Made by a program: the position numbers and the translations under genes | Part shown: positions 25,672 to 34,619 of the stretch, one piece after another | How positions within the stretch are numbered: position 1 is the stretch's first letter | Layout: each line of letters opens with the position of its first letter | Assembly: GCF_023206215.1 (NCBI RefSeq) | Contig: NZ_CP065801.1 | Span: forward strand, 272,857 to 336,856 | Length of the DNA stretch: 64,000 bases | Origin: Butyrivibrio fibrisolvens | GTDB taxonomy: Bacteria; Bacillota; Clostridia; Lachnospirales; Lachnospiraceae | Direction: 5' to 3' | Notes under the pieces: generated by a model | What the model was told of the DNA's origin: nothing | The model's input: only the letters and a program-made list of their open reading frames with translations | The model's database searches: none

Positions 25672-26142
25672 TCAAAAATTATACTGCATGAAATTTCCGT
25701 TATGCTTAAATCCATATGATTCGTACAACTTCACACCCATATTCGATGCTGTAATATAGATTGTTCCGCAGCCATATTCTTTTGCCTCTTTTACTACCCT
25801 GTCCAGTAACTCTGTAGCGATTCCCAACCTCCTATAGTTCGGATCGGTATACATGCTGGACAAGATACCTAATTTCCCTGAAGGGCATGTGAAGTATGGC
25901 GGTTTTTCCGCGAAGGACATACCACTTGTTCCGACTATCTTATCTCCATCAAATGCCAGCCAGGAAATATAGGTTCCGGCAGCCATATTTCTTTTATAAA
26001 AATCCAGCAAAGCCTCTTCAAGATTTACATCATTCGGTACAGTTTTTCCCTCTGATGTGTATTCTTCTGTCAGTTGATCTATTCTCATTCTTATGATCCT
26101 GTTTAATTCGTTCTCTGATAATCTTTTATAAACAATATCCAT
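25672..26142 (-). CDS. GNAT-family N-acetyltransferase
   Basis: A 156-aa GNAT from the second methionine (MDIVYKRLSE). Acetyl-CoA loop YRRLGIATELLDRVVKEA, final motif ITASNMGVKLYESYGFKHNG. First of a run of three GNAT genes (25672-27461) on one strand. Confidence 0.88.
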   Translation of the reverse strand: MDIVYKRLSENELNRIIRMRIDQLTEEYTSEGKTVPNDVNLEEALLDFYKRNMAAGTYISWLAFDGDKIVGTSGMSFAEKPPYFTCPSGKLGILSSMYTDPNYRRLGIATELLDRVVKEAKEYGCGTIYITASNMGVKLYESYGFKHNGNFMQYNF

Positions 26143-26222
26143 AAACATATCCTTCCATTATGTCTATTCTATGTGGTTGTATTTCATTACTTCATCAGCC
26201 TTTTTCAGTAATATTCCTGCTA

Positions 26223-26678
26223 TTACCTAAGTTCCATTTCATCATTCATTTTTACAAAGCCATACTTCTCATACAGAGGTCTTCCCATCTCAGTAGCTTC
26301 AAGAGAGATTGCTTTGATTCCTCTACTCTTTGCATCCTGTACAAGAAGGTCCAAAGTCTTATAAGCTATTCCCTGCCTGCGATAATCAGATGCCGTGTAC
26401 ATATTCATGATGTATGCTTTTTCACCTGATGTATTATGATATGTTGGCATTACTCTGTAATAGCTCACTCCGCCGGCACCTATAAATTTGTCCTCGTCAA
26501 ACACCAGATATGCTGTATGTGAGCCATCAGCCATAGCTTTAGAATAGTAATCTCTGGATTGCCGCTCTACCTCTGACATATCAATGCTTGCATCAAGCCT
26601 ATTTGCTGCCCTCAAAACTTCTATTCTTGTGGCGACAAGTATATCCAGATCTTCTATTGTTGCCTTTCTGAAATTCAT
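26223..26678 (-). CDS. GNAT-family N-acetyltransferase
   Basis: A 151-aa GNAT with acetyl-CoA loop YRRQGIAYKTLDLLVQDA and closing motif LEATEMGRPLYEKYGFVKMN. Its ATG directly follows the stop of the next upstream gene (TAAATG), so the pair is coupled. Its N-terminus is nearly the same as the truncated GNAT at 8512-8634, showing that the truncated gene was a close paralogue. Confidence 0.88.
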   Translation of the reverse strand: MNFRKATIEDLDILVATRIEVLRAANRLDASIDMSEVERQSRDYYSKAMADGSHTAYLVFDEDKFIGAGGVSYYRVMPTYHNTSGEKAYIMNMYTASDYRRQGIAYKTLDLLVQDAKSRGIKAISLEATEMGRPLYEKYGFVKMNDEMELR

Positions 26679-27461
26679 TTATTTACCCGCCTCTGAATTA
26701 ATCTCATCAACTATATTTGCTGGTTTTATAGTCATCTCAACCCATGCCGGAGCAAATCCACTCTTCGCTGCATTTCTAGCTGATCTTATATTTGACCATG
26801 CAGAACAGTAAAATGGCACCTTTCCTCTTTCAAGTATTTCTTTTGCCAACCTGCTTGTAAGAGCAGATGCTATTCCTTTTTGTCTGTACTCAGGAAGAAC
26901 ATCTACCCCTATCTGCCACATGTCATCACAATCAGCTGAACATGCAGCAAATCCTACCAGATTATCCTTGTCATAGGCTCCAACTCCCAGAACATCCAAA
27001 TTTTTACGATCACTGCATAGCGCATTACTCCACTCAGGTAGATATAAGTCCTTAAAGTCATCCTGTTCAAGTATTCTTGTTTCATATAAGCATTGTTCAT
27101 TGGGAATCCTCTCCACATCAGGAAGATAGTACTCCGCCATAAAACATATCTTGTACCCACGCTCTGCAAGACGTTCCTCAAGCCAGTGCATATTGGGAGT
27201 CTCAAAAAGATGGTAGAACTCATATTTATCTACGTATTCAGAAACCAGATCTTCCACTTCGCCCATTGTGGCAGCTACAACATTATTACCATAAGAAACA
27301 AAGTTACAGGTGATTGGTTCTTTATAATACCTGCGTGCATTATCTCCCAAATGAAACTTACAGATTATATTTTTCTCAGATAAAAAATCCTCCGCTTTAC
27401 ATCCTATATCTTCAGCGGATTGTCTCATTGCAATTTCTTTAATCTCTTTATTTGTTAGCAT
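26679..27461 (-). CDS. GNAT acetyltransferase with extended N-terminal domain
   Basis: A 260-aa protein: an N-terminal GNAT-like half without a good acetyl-CoA loop, and a C-terminal GNAT domain with YRQKGIASALTSRLAKEILE. Tandem-fold GNATs of this size often modify small amines or proteins; the acceptor is unknown. It ends one base before the next GNAT's start codon, forming a two-gene unit. Confidence 0.85.
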   Translation of the reverse strand: MLTNKEIKEIAMRQSAEDIGCKAEDFLSEKNIICKFHLGDNARRYYKEPITCNFVSYGNNVVAATMGEVEDLVSEYVDKYEFYHLFETPNMHWLEERLAERGYKICFMAEYYLPDVERIPNEQCLYETRILEQDDFKDLYLPEWSNALCSDRKNLDVLGVGAYDKDNLVGFAACSADCDDMWQIGVDVLPEYRQKGIASALTSRLAKEILERGKVPFYCSAWSNIRSARNAAKSGFAPAWVEMTIKPANIVDEINSEAGK

Positions 27462-27575
27462 TTTCATATTTTAATAGATCCTCTCTATTACCGGAGATTT
27501 ATCAGTTGTTTTTTCGCATATATCCGACCAGAATCATCCTCCAACGAAAACATATTTTTACTATAACAAAAAAGA

Positions 27576-27608
27576 GCCATTTGACAGTAATTAGCACTGT
27601 CAAACGGC
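27576..27608 (-). terminator. Rho-independent terminator after a GNAT gene
   Basis: GCCATTTGACAGT (27576-27588) pairs with ACTGTCAAACGGC (27596-27608), with one G-U pair on the minus strand, and is followed by CTCTTTTTTG. It is close in sequence to the terminator at 22107-22147. Confidence 0.82.
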
Positions 27609-27639
27609 AATTTTATTTCTTTCAAAAATAATCCTAGTT

Positions 27640-28083
27640 TCAGTCTCGCTCTAGCATCACGATATATTCAGGTGTGCCTTCTTCTAATTGTCTTTTTCCG
27701 TTAAGCTTAAATCCATGTGTCTTGTAAAAATGTATAGCTTCTTTGTTCTTCTCCAGCGTCCATAGGTGTCTGCTATCATATTTTTCTTTTGCGAACTCTA
27801 ACAATTGGGCTCCTATGCCTTGGTTCCAAAAGAAGTAATCTACATATAATTCCGAAATTTCTTTTCCCTCCAGATGCATCATTCCCTTAACTATGCCATC
27901 ATCATATACCCAAACTTTATTGAGAAGTTCAGAATCCTTGAATTCATTGGCGACCTTTACTACCTGCAACTCGTTAAAAGAGTAATCATCATTATGAAAT
28001 ATTGATCTGTACTTCATTCTTTTTGTAAACACCAGGATTTCGGCAATTCTTGATATATCTTTTGGTTCTGCTTTTCTTATCAC
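27640..28083 (-). CDS. GNAT-family N-acetyltransferase
   Basis: A 147-aa GNAT; acetyl-CoA loop FFWNQGIGAQLLEFAKEKYD and closing motif KNKEAIHFYKTHGFKLNGKR. The N-terminus (MIRKAEPKDISRIAEILVFT) is typical. Acceptor unknown. Confidence 0.88.
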   Translation of the reverse strand: MIRKAEPKDISRIAEILVFTKRMKYRSIFHNDDYSFNELQVVKVANEFKDSELLNKVWVYDDGIVKGMMHLEGKEISELYVDYFFWNQGIGAQLLEFAKEKYDSRHLWTLEKNKEAIHFYKTHGFKLNGKRQLEEGTPEYIVMLERD

Positions 28084-28098
28084 GTTTCTGTATCCGCC

Positions 28099-28215
28099 TT
28101 AAATCTCAATCATTTTCCTAATGCCATTAGGAATCACTTCGAAGCCAATTTTCTTGTAGAAGCCCTCTTTACCATTGGCGGAGACTCCACCAATGGTGGT
28201 AAACTTGCCTGTTGA
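28099..28215 (-). pseudogene. C-terminal remnant of a GNAT acetyltransferase
   Basis: NGKEGFYKKIGFEVIPNGIR ending KMIEI and a stop at 28099 matches the last strand of a small GNAT. A GGTGGAGTCTCCGCC-type inverted repeat lies at its upstream edge (28171-28195). Only about 25 codons remain in frame. Confidence 0.55.
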
Positions 28216-28241
28216 TGAATTCTTTAATAAGGGCAATTAAA

Positions 28242-28685
28242 TCAGTATTTCTTCCTCAATTGATAATACACCACTTTATCTATTGCAATCTGTATAATTA
28301 ACAATCCAAACAAATACCAAACTATAGTCTTATGATTGATAATCATTCCTGCTTTTCCAATAATAGAGAATGTCACCTCGGAAATGCATATCAAGAAAAA
28401 AATGATATTATAAGCTATTCTACCCGATTTGTCGCGTAGTTTCTCGTTCAATTCATCATGTAGACTAATATCTTCCTGTTCCTTAATTTCACTGTATCTT
28501 TTCTTGTTTTTGGGAGCAGACCAGTAAAAATGCTTTATAATCCATCCAATACCGGGTCCTAAAGCGCCTCCCGCCAACCCCCAGAGCAAGCCGTCTACTT
28601 CACTCTCGGTAAAAACCGCTGCTAGAACAAAGCAACTTCCAACGAGTATACATAAAACACCTTTATTAAGATCACTTATTTTCAT
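28242..28685 (-). CDS. Membrane protein coupled to an XRE regulator
   Basis: About 147 aa from the ATG at 28685, which overlaps the last codons of the XRE gene by 14 nt and follows GGGAGGTGG. Four hydrophobic segments (about residues 10-28, 32-48, 92-112, 122-140). It belongs to the small membrane proteins commonly encoded next to YgzD-like XRE regulators (DUF2178/DUF6442-like). It probably acts as a stress or signal partner; the function is not known. Confidence 0.75.
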   Translation of the reverse strand: MKISDLNKGVLCILVGSCFVLAAVFTESEVDGLLWGLAGGALGPGIGWIIKHFYWSAPKNKKRYSEIKEQEDISLHDELNEKLRDKSGRIAYNIIFFLICISEVTFSIIGKAGMIINHKTIVWYLFGLLIIQIAIDKVVYYQLRKKY

Positions 28686-28887
28686 CGTTTCCACCTCCCT
28701 TATGAATAAAAATATCTTCAATTGCCATTCCAAAATAATCTGCTATGGTAAACGCGAGATCAAGCGATGGATTATACTTACCATTCTCGATTGAACTGAT
28801 CGTCTGCCTGGAAACTCGGATTATTTTAGCAAATTCCTCCTGGTTTAAACCGCGTTCCTTCCGCAGCTTCTCTACATAATTTTCCAA
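28672..28887 (-). CDS. XRE-family HTH regulator (YgzD/YozG-like, 71 aa)
   Basis: A minimal Cro/C1-type HTH protein: LRKERGLNQEEFAKIIRVSR followed by QTISSIENGKYNPSLDLAFT, ending after the HTH with a short tail. This is the common Firmicute type paired with a membrane protein. Its promoter carries two direct repeats with an inverted core, consistent with autoregulation. Confidence 0.9.
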   Translation of the reverse strand: MENYVEKLRKERGLNQEEFAKIIRVSRQTISSIENGKYNPSLDLAFTIADYFGMAIEDIFIHKGGGNDENK

Positions 28888-28909
28888 TGCATATCCTCCA
28901 ATTGAAATT

Positions 28910-28976
28910 TGTCAAGGTTCCTTTACATTTTGAATATATCATAGTGTGTCATCTATGTCAAGGTTCCTTTACATTT
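28910..28976 (-). promoter_or_regulatory. Promoter with paired XRE operator repeats
   Basis: A 21-bp sequence occurs twice in direct orientation (28910-28930 and 28956-28976), 46 bp apart, each containing the inverted core AAGGTTCCTT. On the minus strand the upstream copy overlaps a -35 TTGACA (28956-28961) with TATATT 17 bp downstream. Two sites around the promoter suggest autorepression by the XRE protein. Confidence 0.82.
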
Positions 28977-29094
28977 ATTCTGACAATCTTATTCTGACAA
29001 TTACATCATCTTAAAAACAAACTGATTATCAATGTGCCACTACAACTCTTCGGTCAAGGGCGTTTTCACGCCCCTGCCTACTGCTATCAGTTAT

Positions 29095-29250
29095 TCATCT
29101 CTCAGGTCTTAGATTATTCCTATTAAGATTTGGACCTTGCTCCTCTTTCCTCTGATCAACTATCGCCTGGCTTTCTCTTAACTTTTGTAAAATGCTTGTT
29201 TTAGCCTTTTCAGCTATCTCAGGCTTCTTTGTCTTGTCCGAGGCTGAATA
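29095..29250 (-). pseudogene. C-terminal remnant, possibly of a conjugative-element protein
   Basis: YSASDKTKKPEIAEKAKTSI continues with LQKLRESQAIVDQRKEEQGP to a stop at 29095. The lysine- and glutamine-rich helical tail resembles C-termini of conjugation-associated proteins in Clostridia, but similarity is low-complexity in nature. A GGGCG/CGCCC hairpin (29058-29073) follows. Confidence 0.35.
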
Positions 29251-29297
29251 CAATTATAGATAAAAGAAAACCCCAAAAAACACTGAGTTTCTGAGGT

Positions 29298-29436
29298 AAG
29301 CAACGAGCCACTTCGATTCCGCTTCGCTCCATCTTTGTCGCGACAGTCGTCGCGAAAAATCAAAAAAATAACGCCCTGTGAATGCAAGCATTCCAGGACG
29401 CAATTTTTCGATTTTTTGTGCCTCGTTGTTTCGCGA
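29298..29436. terminator. Large compound palindrome, probable terminator
   Basis: Nested inverted repeats: CAACGAG/CTCGTTG (29301-29307 and 29422-29428), CGCGAA/TTCGCG (29351-29356 and 29430-29435), and a long stem of about 28 bp (29355-29384 and 29389-29416) closed by loop CAAG. T and A runs flank the inner stem on both strands. It could end the ABC operon in the minus direction. The rest of 28977-29585 holds no gene I can support. Confidence 0.6.
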
Positions 29437-29585
29437 AGATTATCTCTTTGAGAACTATTAATGAAGTGAAAGATAACACGCTATCACATCATCCCGACAA
29501 ACTTGAAGTTATCGAACTCTTTAACATAAAAATGTATCTTATCAAATATCAACTTATCATCAATTGTGTTAAAGCAATCTACATA

Positions 29586-30341
29586 CTAATATCTGAACTT
29601 TTTCTTTTCTAACATTTTTATTTTTACTATCATAATTAGTAAACAATAAACCGCCAAGTGCATACATATCAGCATCATCTCTCTTGGTTCAAAATAACTA
29701 TTGCTTCCCACAGATTTGAGCCCATCAGTGATAGGCGGGAGTATAAAGTTCAAAATACTAAATGCTGATGAACAATCAATAAGTCCCTCCTTAGAGACTG
29801 CAAGCAGGGAAATCGCTATTGCTCCTATTATCGCATTCCTTCTCTTTCTAAAAATTCTTGGGTGAAAAAAATCTCCTGTCATCATACCCCCGAGTCCACA
29901 CATGAAAATATGTCCCCCTCCACATGCAATATCTGCAAGTTCCATCTGCCTGGTAAATCTGCCATTATCCATCAAAAACAGTATCGTAGGCACTAATGTC
30001 AGCACAAGTGTATAGCATAAATCCAATGTAATTAATAACAGTTCGCGCGAAAAGTAATAGCTATGAATGTCCAAACAATGCAGGAATAGCGTTTCTTCAT
30101 ATATATCATTCTCTCCACCATTCAAGTATATAGACAGAAACAGACATATAAAGTATATGAAGAGCGCAGACAGTAAAAAACTACTACATATATTATGCGG
30201 TGCTACAGAATACATTGCTCCGAGAAAAATCAGAGTGACAACTGTAGGAATCGTTAATGTAGAGCTTTTCTTCAGCATTTTTAACCTTAATCTATATATT
30301 TCAATCAAGTTTCTCAATCCCAACAATTTCCCAACCCTCAT
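29586..30341 (-). CDS. ABC transporter permease
   Basis: A protein of up to 251 aa with six to seven hydrophobic segments and no recognised soluble domain. It follows the ATPase gene on the same strand with overlap, so it should be its membrane partner. The true start is uncertain: the ATG at 30278 (MLKKSSTL) follows AAGG, and a TTG overlapping the ATPase stop is also possible. The substrate is unknown; two-gene exporters of this type often move peptides, bacteriocins or drugs. Confidence 0.75.
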   Translation of the reverse strand: MRVGKLLGLRNLIEIYRLRLKMLKKSSTLTIPTVVTLIFLGAMYSVAPHNICSSFLLSALFIYFICLFLSIYLNGGENDIYEETLFLHCLDIHSYYFSRELLLITLDLCYTLVLTLVPTILFLMDNGRFTRQMELADIACGGGHIFMCGLGGMMTGDFFHPRIFRKRRNAIIGAIAISLLAVSKEGLIDCSSAFSILNFILPPITDGLKSVGSNSYFEPREMMLICMHLAVYCLLIMIVKIKMLEKKKFRY

Positions 30342-31098
30342 CGTATAGTTTTAGCACCATTTCCTTTAACACTGCTTCCTTTGCCGTAATTTCATACCTA
30401 TCACCATTACTTTTCATACCAAGCCAAGCTTGTAGCTTGGGGCATTTTCTAACATAGACCAAATATTGTAACTCTCCTGGGTTCTTTACTTCCATGAGTT
30501 TTCCTTTATCTATCGTATAGACCTTGTCAGACAACTCATTTATCAGCATCTTCTCATGACAAGCCATGAAGATCGTAACTCCCTTGTTCCTCAATTCATT
30601 CATTTTTGTTATAAACAGTTTCTGAGAGTCTGCATCCTGACCTGAAAGAGGTTCATCAAGAAAAATCACATCCCGCGGTGCAAGAATAGCCTGAATAACT
30701 CCTACTTTTTGAAGGCTTCCCTTCGATAGTTTGTTTAATCTTGTTTTGATCATGGATTCCAAGTAGAATTCACTGATCAGTTCATTCACTATCGAAAAAT
30801 CCACTCTTTCTATCCTGGCAATGCCTTGAAGATAATCAATCATCGATATTTCCATACCTGGAAACTTTTCAGGTACATAACCGAATTTAAGTTTCTTTTG
30901 ATACACTATTTTTCCAGAGCTTAACGAAACAATGCTAGCTAATAGCTTAAGCATTGTACTTTTGCCACATCCATTATGTCCACATAATGCTATGGATTCT
31001 CCTTGGGCAAATTCATGTGAAATATTATTTATCACATACTTACCATCATATACCTTTGAGGCATTTTCAAGTGTAATTACTTTTTTGTTTAGACTCAT
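30301..31098 (-). CDS. ABC transporter ATP-binding protein
   Basis: A 265-aa ABC ATPase: Walker A GHNGCGKST (residues about 39-47), signature LSKGSLQKV in place of LSGGQ, Walker B VIFLDEPLSGQD and switch histidine ACHE. The altered signature is typical of CcmA/YxlF-like exporters of Firmicutes. It forms a two-gene unit with the following permease. Just upstream lies only the fragment of a methyltransferase, so the promoter may be newly acquired. Confidence 0.92.
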   Translation of the reverse strand: MSLNKKVITLENASKVYDGKYVINNISHEFAQGESIALCGHNGCGKSTMLKLLASIVSLSSGKIVYQKKLKFGYVPEKFPGMEISMIDYLQGIARIERVDFSIVNELISEFYLESMIKTRLNKLSKGSLQKVGVIQAILAPRDVIFLDEPLSGQDADSQKLFITKMNELRNKGVTIFMACHEKMLINELSDKVYTIDKGKLMEVKNPGELQYLVYVRKCPKLQAWLGMKSNGDRYEITAKEAVLKEMVLKLYDEGWEIVGIEKLD

Positions 31099-31104
31099 AA
31101 TTAT

Positions 31105-31217
31105 TCTTAAAGGTTATAACTTCAAAACCGTTATAGTCCTTAAACTTCTCCCTACAGATATCAGCCAAGTTATTCCCATACTCAATAGCTATTATATGGC
31201 ATTTCTTTTCAAGATTT
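31105..31217 (-). pseudogene. Internal fragment of a SAM-dependent methyltransferase
   Basis: The frame CHIIAIEYGNNLADICREKF followed by KDYNGFEVITF matches the acidic strand and next helix of class I methyltransferases (AIExGxNLAxIxRxKF). It has neither start nor end and runs into the ABC gene's start region. Confidence 0.5.
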
Positions 31218-31439
31218 CTACTTTATATATTTCAATAAAAATTCAGTAACCCCTATAATTGAGAATCCATTCTCATCTAGTGTTTCACCAATCGGTCTAT
31301 TTACAACAAGTATCTTTTGTACTTGATCATTTAACTTAAAATAAGGACGTATTTCTCTTTCTCTTGTTTCTGCATTAGAGATATCAGCAGTTACCTGTAT
31401 ATAAAGAGATCTAAGCCCATTAGTGGCATAAAAATCCAC
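31218..31439 (-). pseudogene. C-terminal remnant of an AAA/DUF4143 ATPase
   Basis: EVDFYATNGLRSLYIQVTAD and the ending ILVVNRPIGETLDENGFSII match the nuclease-like C-terminal domain of DUF4143 ATPases. The P-loop domain is missing. It belongs to a different subgroup from the intact gene at 20681-21943. Confidence 0.75.
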
Positions 31440-31616
31440 TTCACATTATCTTAATCAACAAAGTTGTAGAATTCTACACTTTTAGCGATTATCTCTTAGA
31501 GAACTTTTTCACTGCCTTAAATACCTTGTTTTGGGCATTTGTAAAGCAAGTTGCTGTTTACCTGCTGCGTACGGTAGAAAGCTCAGGTCTACTGTATGCT
31601 GCTGGTGGCAACTTTG

Positions 31617-31845
31617 TTATTCTTTATTGTCAAACCATTTAGGAACTTTGTGTGACAATCTCACAAGACTACCATCTTTGTAAATTGCAAATCTTTTAAA
31701 ATCTTCTGTGTTATCATATACCGCAAAAGGCATTCTCACTGACACATTTACTGCGGATAAGTTTTTCCTTTACATCGCCGCCGAATTTTTGCTTTAAATC
31801 CTTGTATGTCAGATCTCCAAGAATCTGATCCGTAGACTCCTGAAT
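31617..31845 (-). pseudogene. Frameshifted remnant of an unknown gene
   Basis: TDQILGDLTYKDLKQKFGGD continues, after a frame change, with MPFAVYDNTEDFKRFAIYKD to a stop at 31617. It looks like the last 70 codons of a small conserved protein that I cannot name. The stretch 31440-31616 holds nothing recognisable apart from the palindrome GTAGAATTCTAC at 31463-31474. Confidence 0.4.
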
Positions 31846-31861
31846 TTATTTTATTGAATAT

Positions 31862-33397
31862 TTACGAAATAAACAATGAGGGGGCATTTTCCACTAGTTT
31901 CTGCATCTCTTCCTGAGTATTCTTAGTTGGATCAAAGCTCTTCATTGTGCCTGATGCAGCATCATAATATAGCGCAGTAATCTGAGGGCTCATATTTCTG
32001 GCCGCTTCTGCACGTTCCTTTGCAGCCTGCGATGAGGCCTTTGCAGCAGCAACAAACTTATCAAGCCAGTCTCTTACCTGTTCCCCAGTGTCTGCCGGTG
32101 ATGTTATGATTTCTGAGAGTTCATCAAATGGCGTTTCAAATATGATCTCATCAGATACTACCAGATCTATTCCTGCCTTTTCAAACTGCTTCCTAAGTGC
32201 ATTTACATATTTGTCAGTCGAAAAATCCTGTGTCAGATCAATGATAAATTTCCCACTCTGACATGTCATATTGAGCACAAGACCGCTTGAACAGTTTGAA
32301 TACAGGTGTACCTCATCCACAAGTTCACCCGGCATATCAAACTGACCTACGTAACTTATAAGATAAGTGTCCAGCGCAAGATTTTCCATGAATCCAAGGA
32401 GTTTCTGTCTTCCTGCAAATGAATGAAAATGTCCTATGACACTCAGAAGCATATTGATATTATTAAATTCCTTTGCACAGTAATCATGCTCTTTCTGGGC
32501 ATTGAGAAGCCTTTTATATTTCGCAGCTAATTCACTGTCTGAAAGGTTCTCTTCTTCTCTTCCGTAAGGCAGAGTCATACTCTTAACACAGTTTTTGAAG
32601 GTGTCATCACAACCTAATATATGTCTTGCGTCCATAGGGAAATTACTTACTATAGTCTTATCACAGTCTAAAGAAATCTCTTTTATCCCTCTGCTCATCA
32701 ATATGCTCAGATATGTGATCGGAGATGCGCCGATGCTCTTGCAGGCATCCATAAACTGCTTCTGTGAAAAAGTGATCTCATAACGCCTATGATCATCTTT
32801 ATTCTTTGTTTCAGGAAGCTTATATCCTTTATCGGACAGGCCTTCAATCTTCATGCTTTTTCCATTTAGTTCATACTTCTTTTCACACGGATCAGTAAGT
32901 TCGGCTACCGATAGTTCAGATGCCAGCAAGTGGTGCTCTTCTCTTATCTGCGCATATTCACCCATGTCAGCATTTTTATAATCACTGTAGAATCTGAGCA
33001 ATGTCTCGAGAAATGTCTTTGCACCTCTTCCATCTGTAAGTCCGTGATGAAAAGAGAGTTTAAGGCTCTTTTCCCAATATGTAACTCCCATAAGATGATA
33101 GTTGTTACTATGTCCGCCCAGTGGGATAAATCCATCTTTGTGATGTGCCTCAAGCTTCATTTCATTCCTTACCGCATAGAAATCTCCATCTTTTTCTATG
33201 AATCTGACGCCAAAGTAAGGGTATCTGATGACAGTGTCTGCTATCGCCAGTTTCAGAAGTTCACCATTTATATCTTCCTTCATCCTGACATCATAAACCT
33301 CACTTGGAAGGCCCTTGGATCTGTATAAATATGGCATTCCAGACAAAGCCTTGTCACCATTCTTAAGTATTGTTTCTACATTCTTATTTTCCATCAT
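31862..33397 (-). CDS. Condensation-fold (CoA-dependent acyltransferase-like) protein
   Basis: A 511-aa protein of the chloramphenicol acetyltransferase/condensation superfamily. The catalytic motif HHxxxDG is HHGLTDG at residues 117-123, and the second half ends in an alanine-rich helix (AAAKASSQAAKERAEAARNM). Without carrier or adenylation domains it is probably a stand-alone acyltransferase of the alcohol acetyltransferase or PapA type, joining an acyl group to an alcohol or amine. It directly follows the membrane-protein remnant and SDR. A deleted copy is at 2241-2355, and a distant paralogue is at 46642-47850. Confidence 0.8.
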   Translation of the reverse strand: MMENKNVETILKNGDKALSGMPYLYRSKGLPSEVYDVRMKEDINGELLKLAIADTVIRYPYFGVRFIEKDGDFYAVRNEMKLEAHHKDGFIPLGGHSNNYHLMGVTYWEKSLKLSFHHGLTDGRGAKTFLETLLRFYSDYKNADMGEYAQIREEHHLLASELSVAELTDPCEKKYELNGKSMKIEGLSDKGYKLPETKNKDDHRRYEITFSQKQFMDACKSIGASPITYLSILMSRGIKEISLDCDKTIVSNFPMDARHILGCDDTFKNCVKSMTLPYGREEENLSDSELAAKYKRLLNAQKEHDYCAKEFNNINMLLSVIGHFHSFAGRQKLLGFMENLALDTYLISYVGQFDMPGELVDEVHLYSNCSSGLVLNMTCQSGKFIIDLTQDFSTDKYVNALRKQFEKAGIDLVVSDEIIFETPFDELSEIITSPADTGEQVRDWLDKFVAAAKASSQAAKERAEAARNMSPQITALYYDAASGTMKSFDPTKNTQEEMQKLVENAPSLFIS

Positions 33398-33398
33398 T

Positions 33399-33510
33399 AT
33401 GCTTCTCCTGTTATCTCTTTAGCAAGTTCCAGAATTTCAAAGGCATATTTTTCCTTGCCCTTTTTCAGAATCTTCTTATATAAATGATAGTTAGTGATGC
33501 AAATTGCAGC
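33399..33510 (-). pseudogene. 3' remnant of the two-helix membrane protein (copy B)
   Basis: Bases 33399-33500 match the last ~35 codons of the gene at 2355-2711 (KYAFEILELAKEITGEA end). The rest, including both membrane helices, is deleted up to the SDR stop codon. Thus block A lost the condensation-fold gene and block B lost this one. Confidence 0.85.
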
Positions 33511-34530
33511 TTATGCTATTTTTCCTGTTTCTTTGAGCCATCTGATCTCGTCACGTATGGTCTCTCTGTATGATCTTGTAGTATAACCAAGTTCCTTACT
33601 TGCTTTACTTGAATCAAAGCGGTTGTTCCTTGCAAGATTATAAACGGAGAAAGTTGTCATAAGCGGCTTTTCTCCTGTCTTTTTGGCTTTTTTCTCAAGT
33701 ATCTTTGCAATGAAGTTTGCTGCTGATATAGGTAAAAAGAACTTCATCTGTTTACATCCGCTCTCCTCTGAAACAAGCTTTGTAAAATCCTTAAAGCTGA
33801 CTGGCTCATTCCCAAGAATGTAGCACTCTCCGCTTTTTCCCTTATCCGCTGCTCCAATGAGTCCGTCAGCCAGATCCCTTACATCACACAGATTAAAGCT
33901 TCCGTCAATTCCGGCGGGCATCTCACCATTGATGATATCAACCAGAGTCTTTGTGGTCTCACCCATTGCAAAGTCCTCAGGTCCGAGGATTCCTGAAGGG
34001 TGAACTACACATGCATTAAGCCCTTCCTTTGCAGCCTTGAGCACCACATTTGTTGCCATAGCCTTTGACAATGAGTAGCAGCCTTTGATTCTCTCAGGAT
34101 CAAGTGGGATTGAACCTTCACACTCTCTTATGGTTCCTTTTTCTTCCTCAGGTATTGCTCCTGTTGATGAGCAATAGACAAGCTTTGATACTTTGTGCTC
34201 TTTGCACATCTCTATGATGTTTTCTGTTCCACCGACATTTACATCCATGACTTTCTGACTGTAATCAGGATTTACTGTTACGATGCTTGCTATGTGGAGC
34301 ACAATTACTTCCGTATCTTCAGGCGTCTCAAAGAATCTCTCCAGGTCATCTTTATTACAAAGATCTCCGTATACGATTTCTACTTCTTCCGGAAGATATG
34401 CGGCTGACTTATCACCTTCAAGGACAAATGCCCTTACTTTTTCGTTTCTTTCAACAAGCTTTCTGCAGACTGTGCTTCCAAGAAATCCTGCTGCTCCTGT
34501 TACCAGATACATCTTATTTGTTTGACTCAT
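33511..34530 (-). CDS. Extended SDR: NAD(P)-dependent epimerase/reductase (copy B)
   Basis: The 339-aa duplicate of the gene at 2748-3767, with the same TGAAGFLG cofactor motif and YSLSK active site. About eleven residues differ, several near the C-terminal substrate lid (SAANFIAKILEKKA against SVANLIAGVLEKKA), so the two may differ in specificity. In this copy the promoter side keeps the original uninterrupted sequence, including the hairpin repeat. Confidence 0.87.
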   Translation of the reverse strand: MSQTNKMYLVTGAAGFLGSTVCRKLVERNEKVRAFVLEGDKSAAYLPEEVEIVYGDLCNKDDLERFFETPEDTEVIVLHIASIVTVNPDYSQKVMDVNVGGTENIIEMCKEHKVSKLVYCSSTGAIPEEEKGTIRECEGSIPLDPERIKGCYSLSKAMATNVVLKAAKEGLNACVVHPSGILGPEDFAMGETTKTLVDIINGEMPAGIDGSFNLCDVRDLADGLIGAADKGKSGECYILGNEPVSFKDFTKLVSEESGCKQMKFFLPISAANFIAKILEKKAKKTGEKPLMTTFSVYNLARNNRFDSSKASKELGYTTRSYRETIRDEIRWLKETGKIA

Positions 34531-34619
34531 TTATCTTTACCTCTCTTATTTTCAATTTGTTTTCTTGCTCTCTGTTTTGAGCTTGAAGTCATTATAGAAA
34601 AATGAGCCTGCAAAAAGAA

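Noticed and set aside
9000..28200. Chromosomal integron cassette array
   Set aside because: Same-strand single-gene layout and accessory functions are similar, but I see no attC-like sites between genes and no integron integrase.
29095..29250. Integrative conjugative element
   Set aside because: Only one low-complexity C-terminal tail suggests conjugation proteins; there is no relaxase, integrase or type IV secretion gene in the window.
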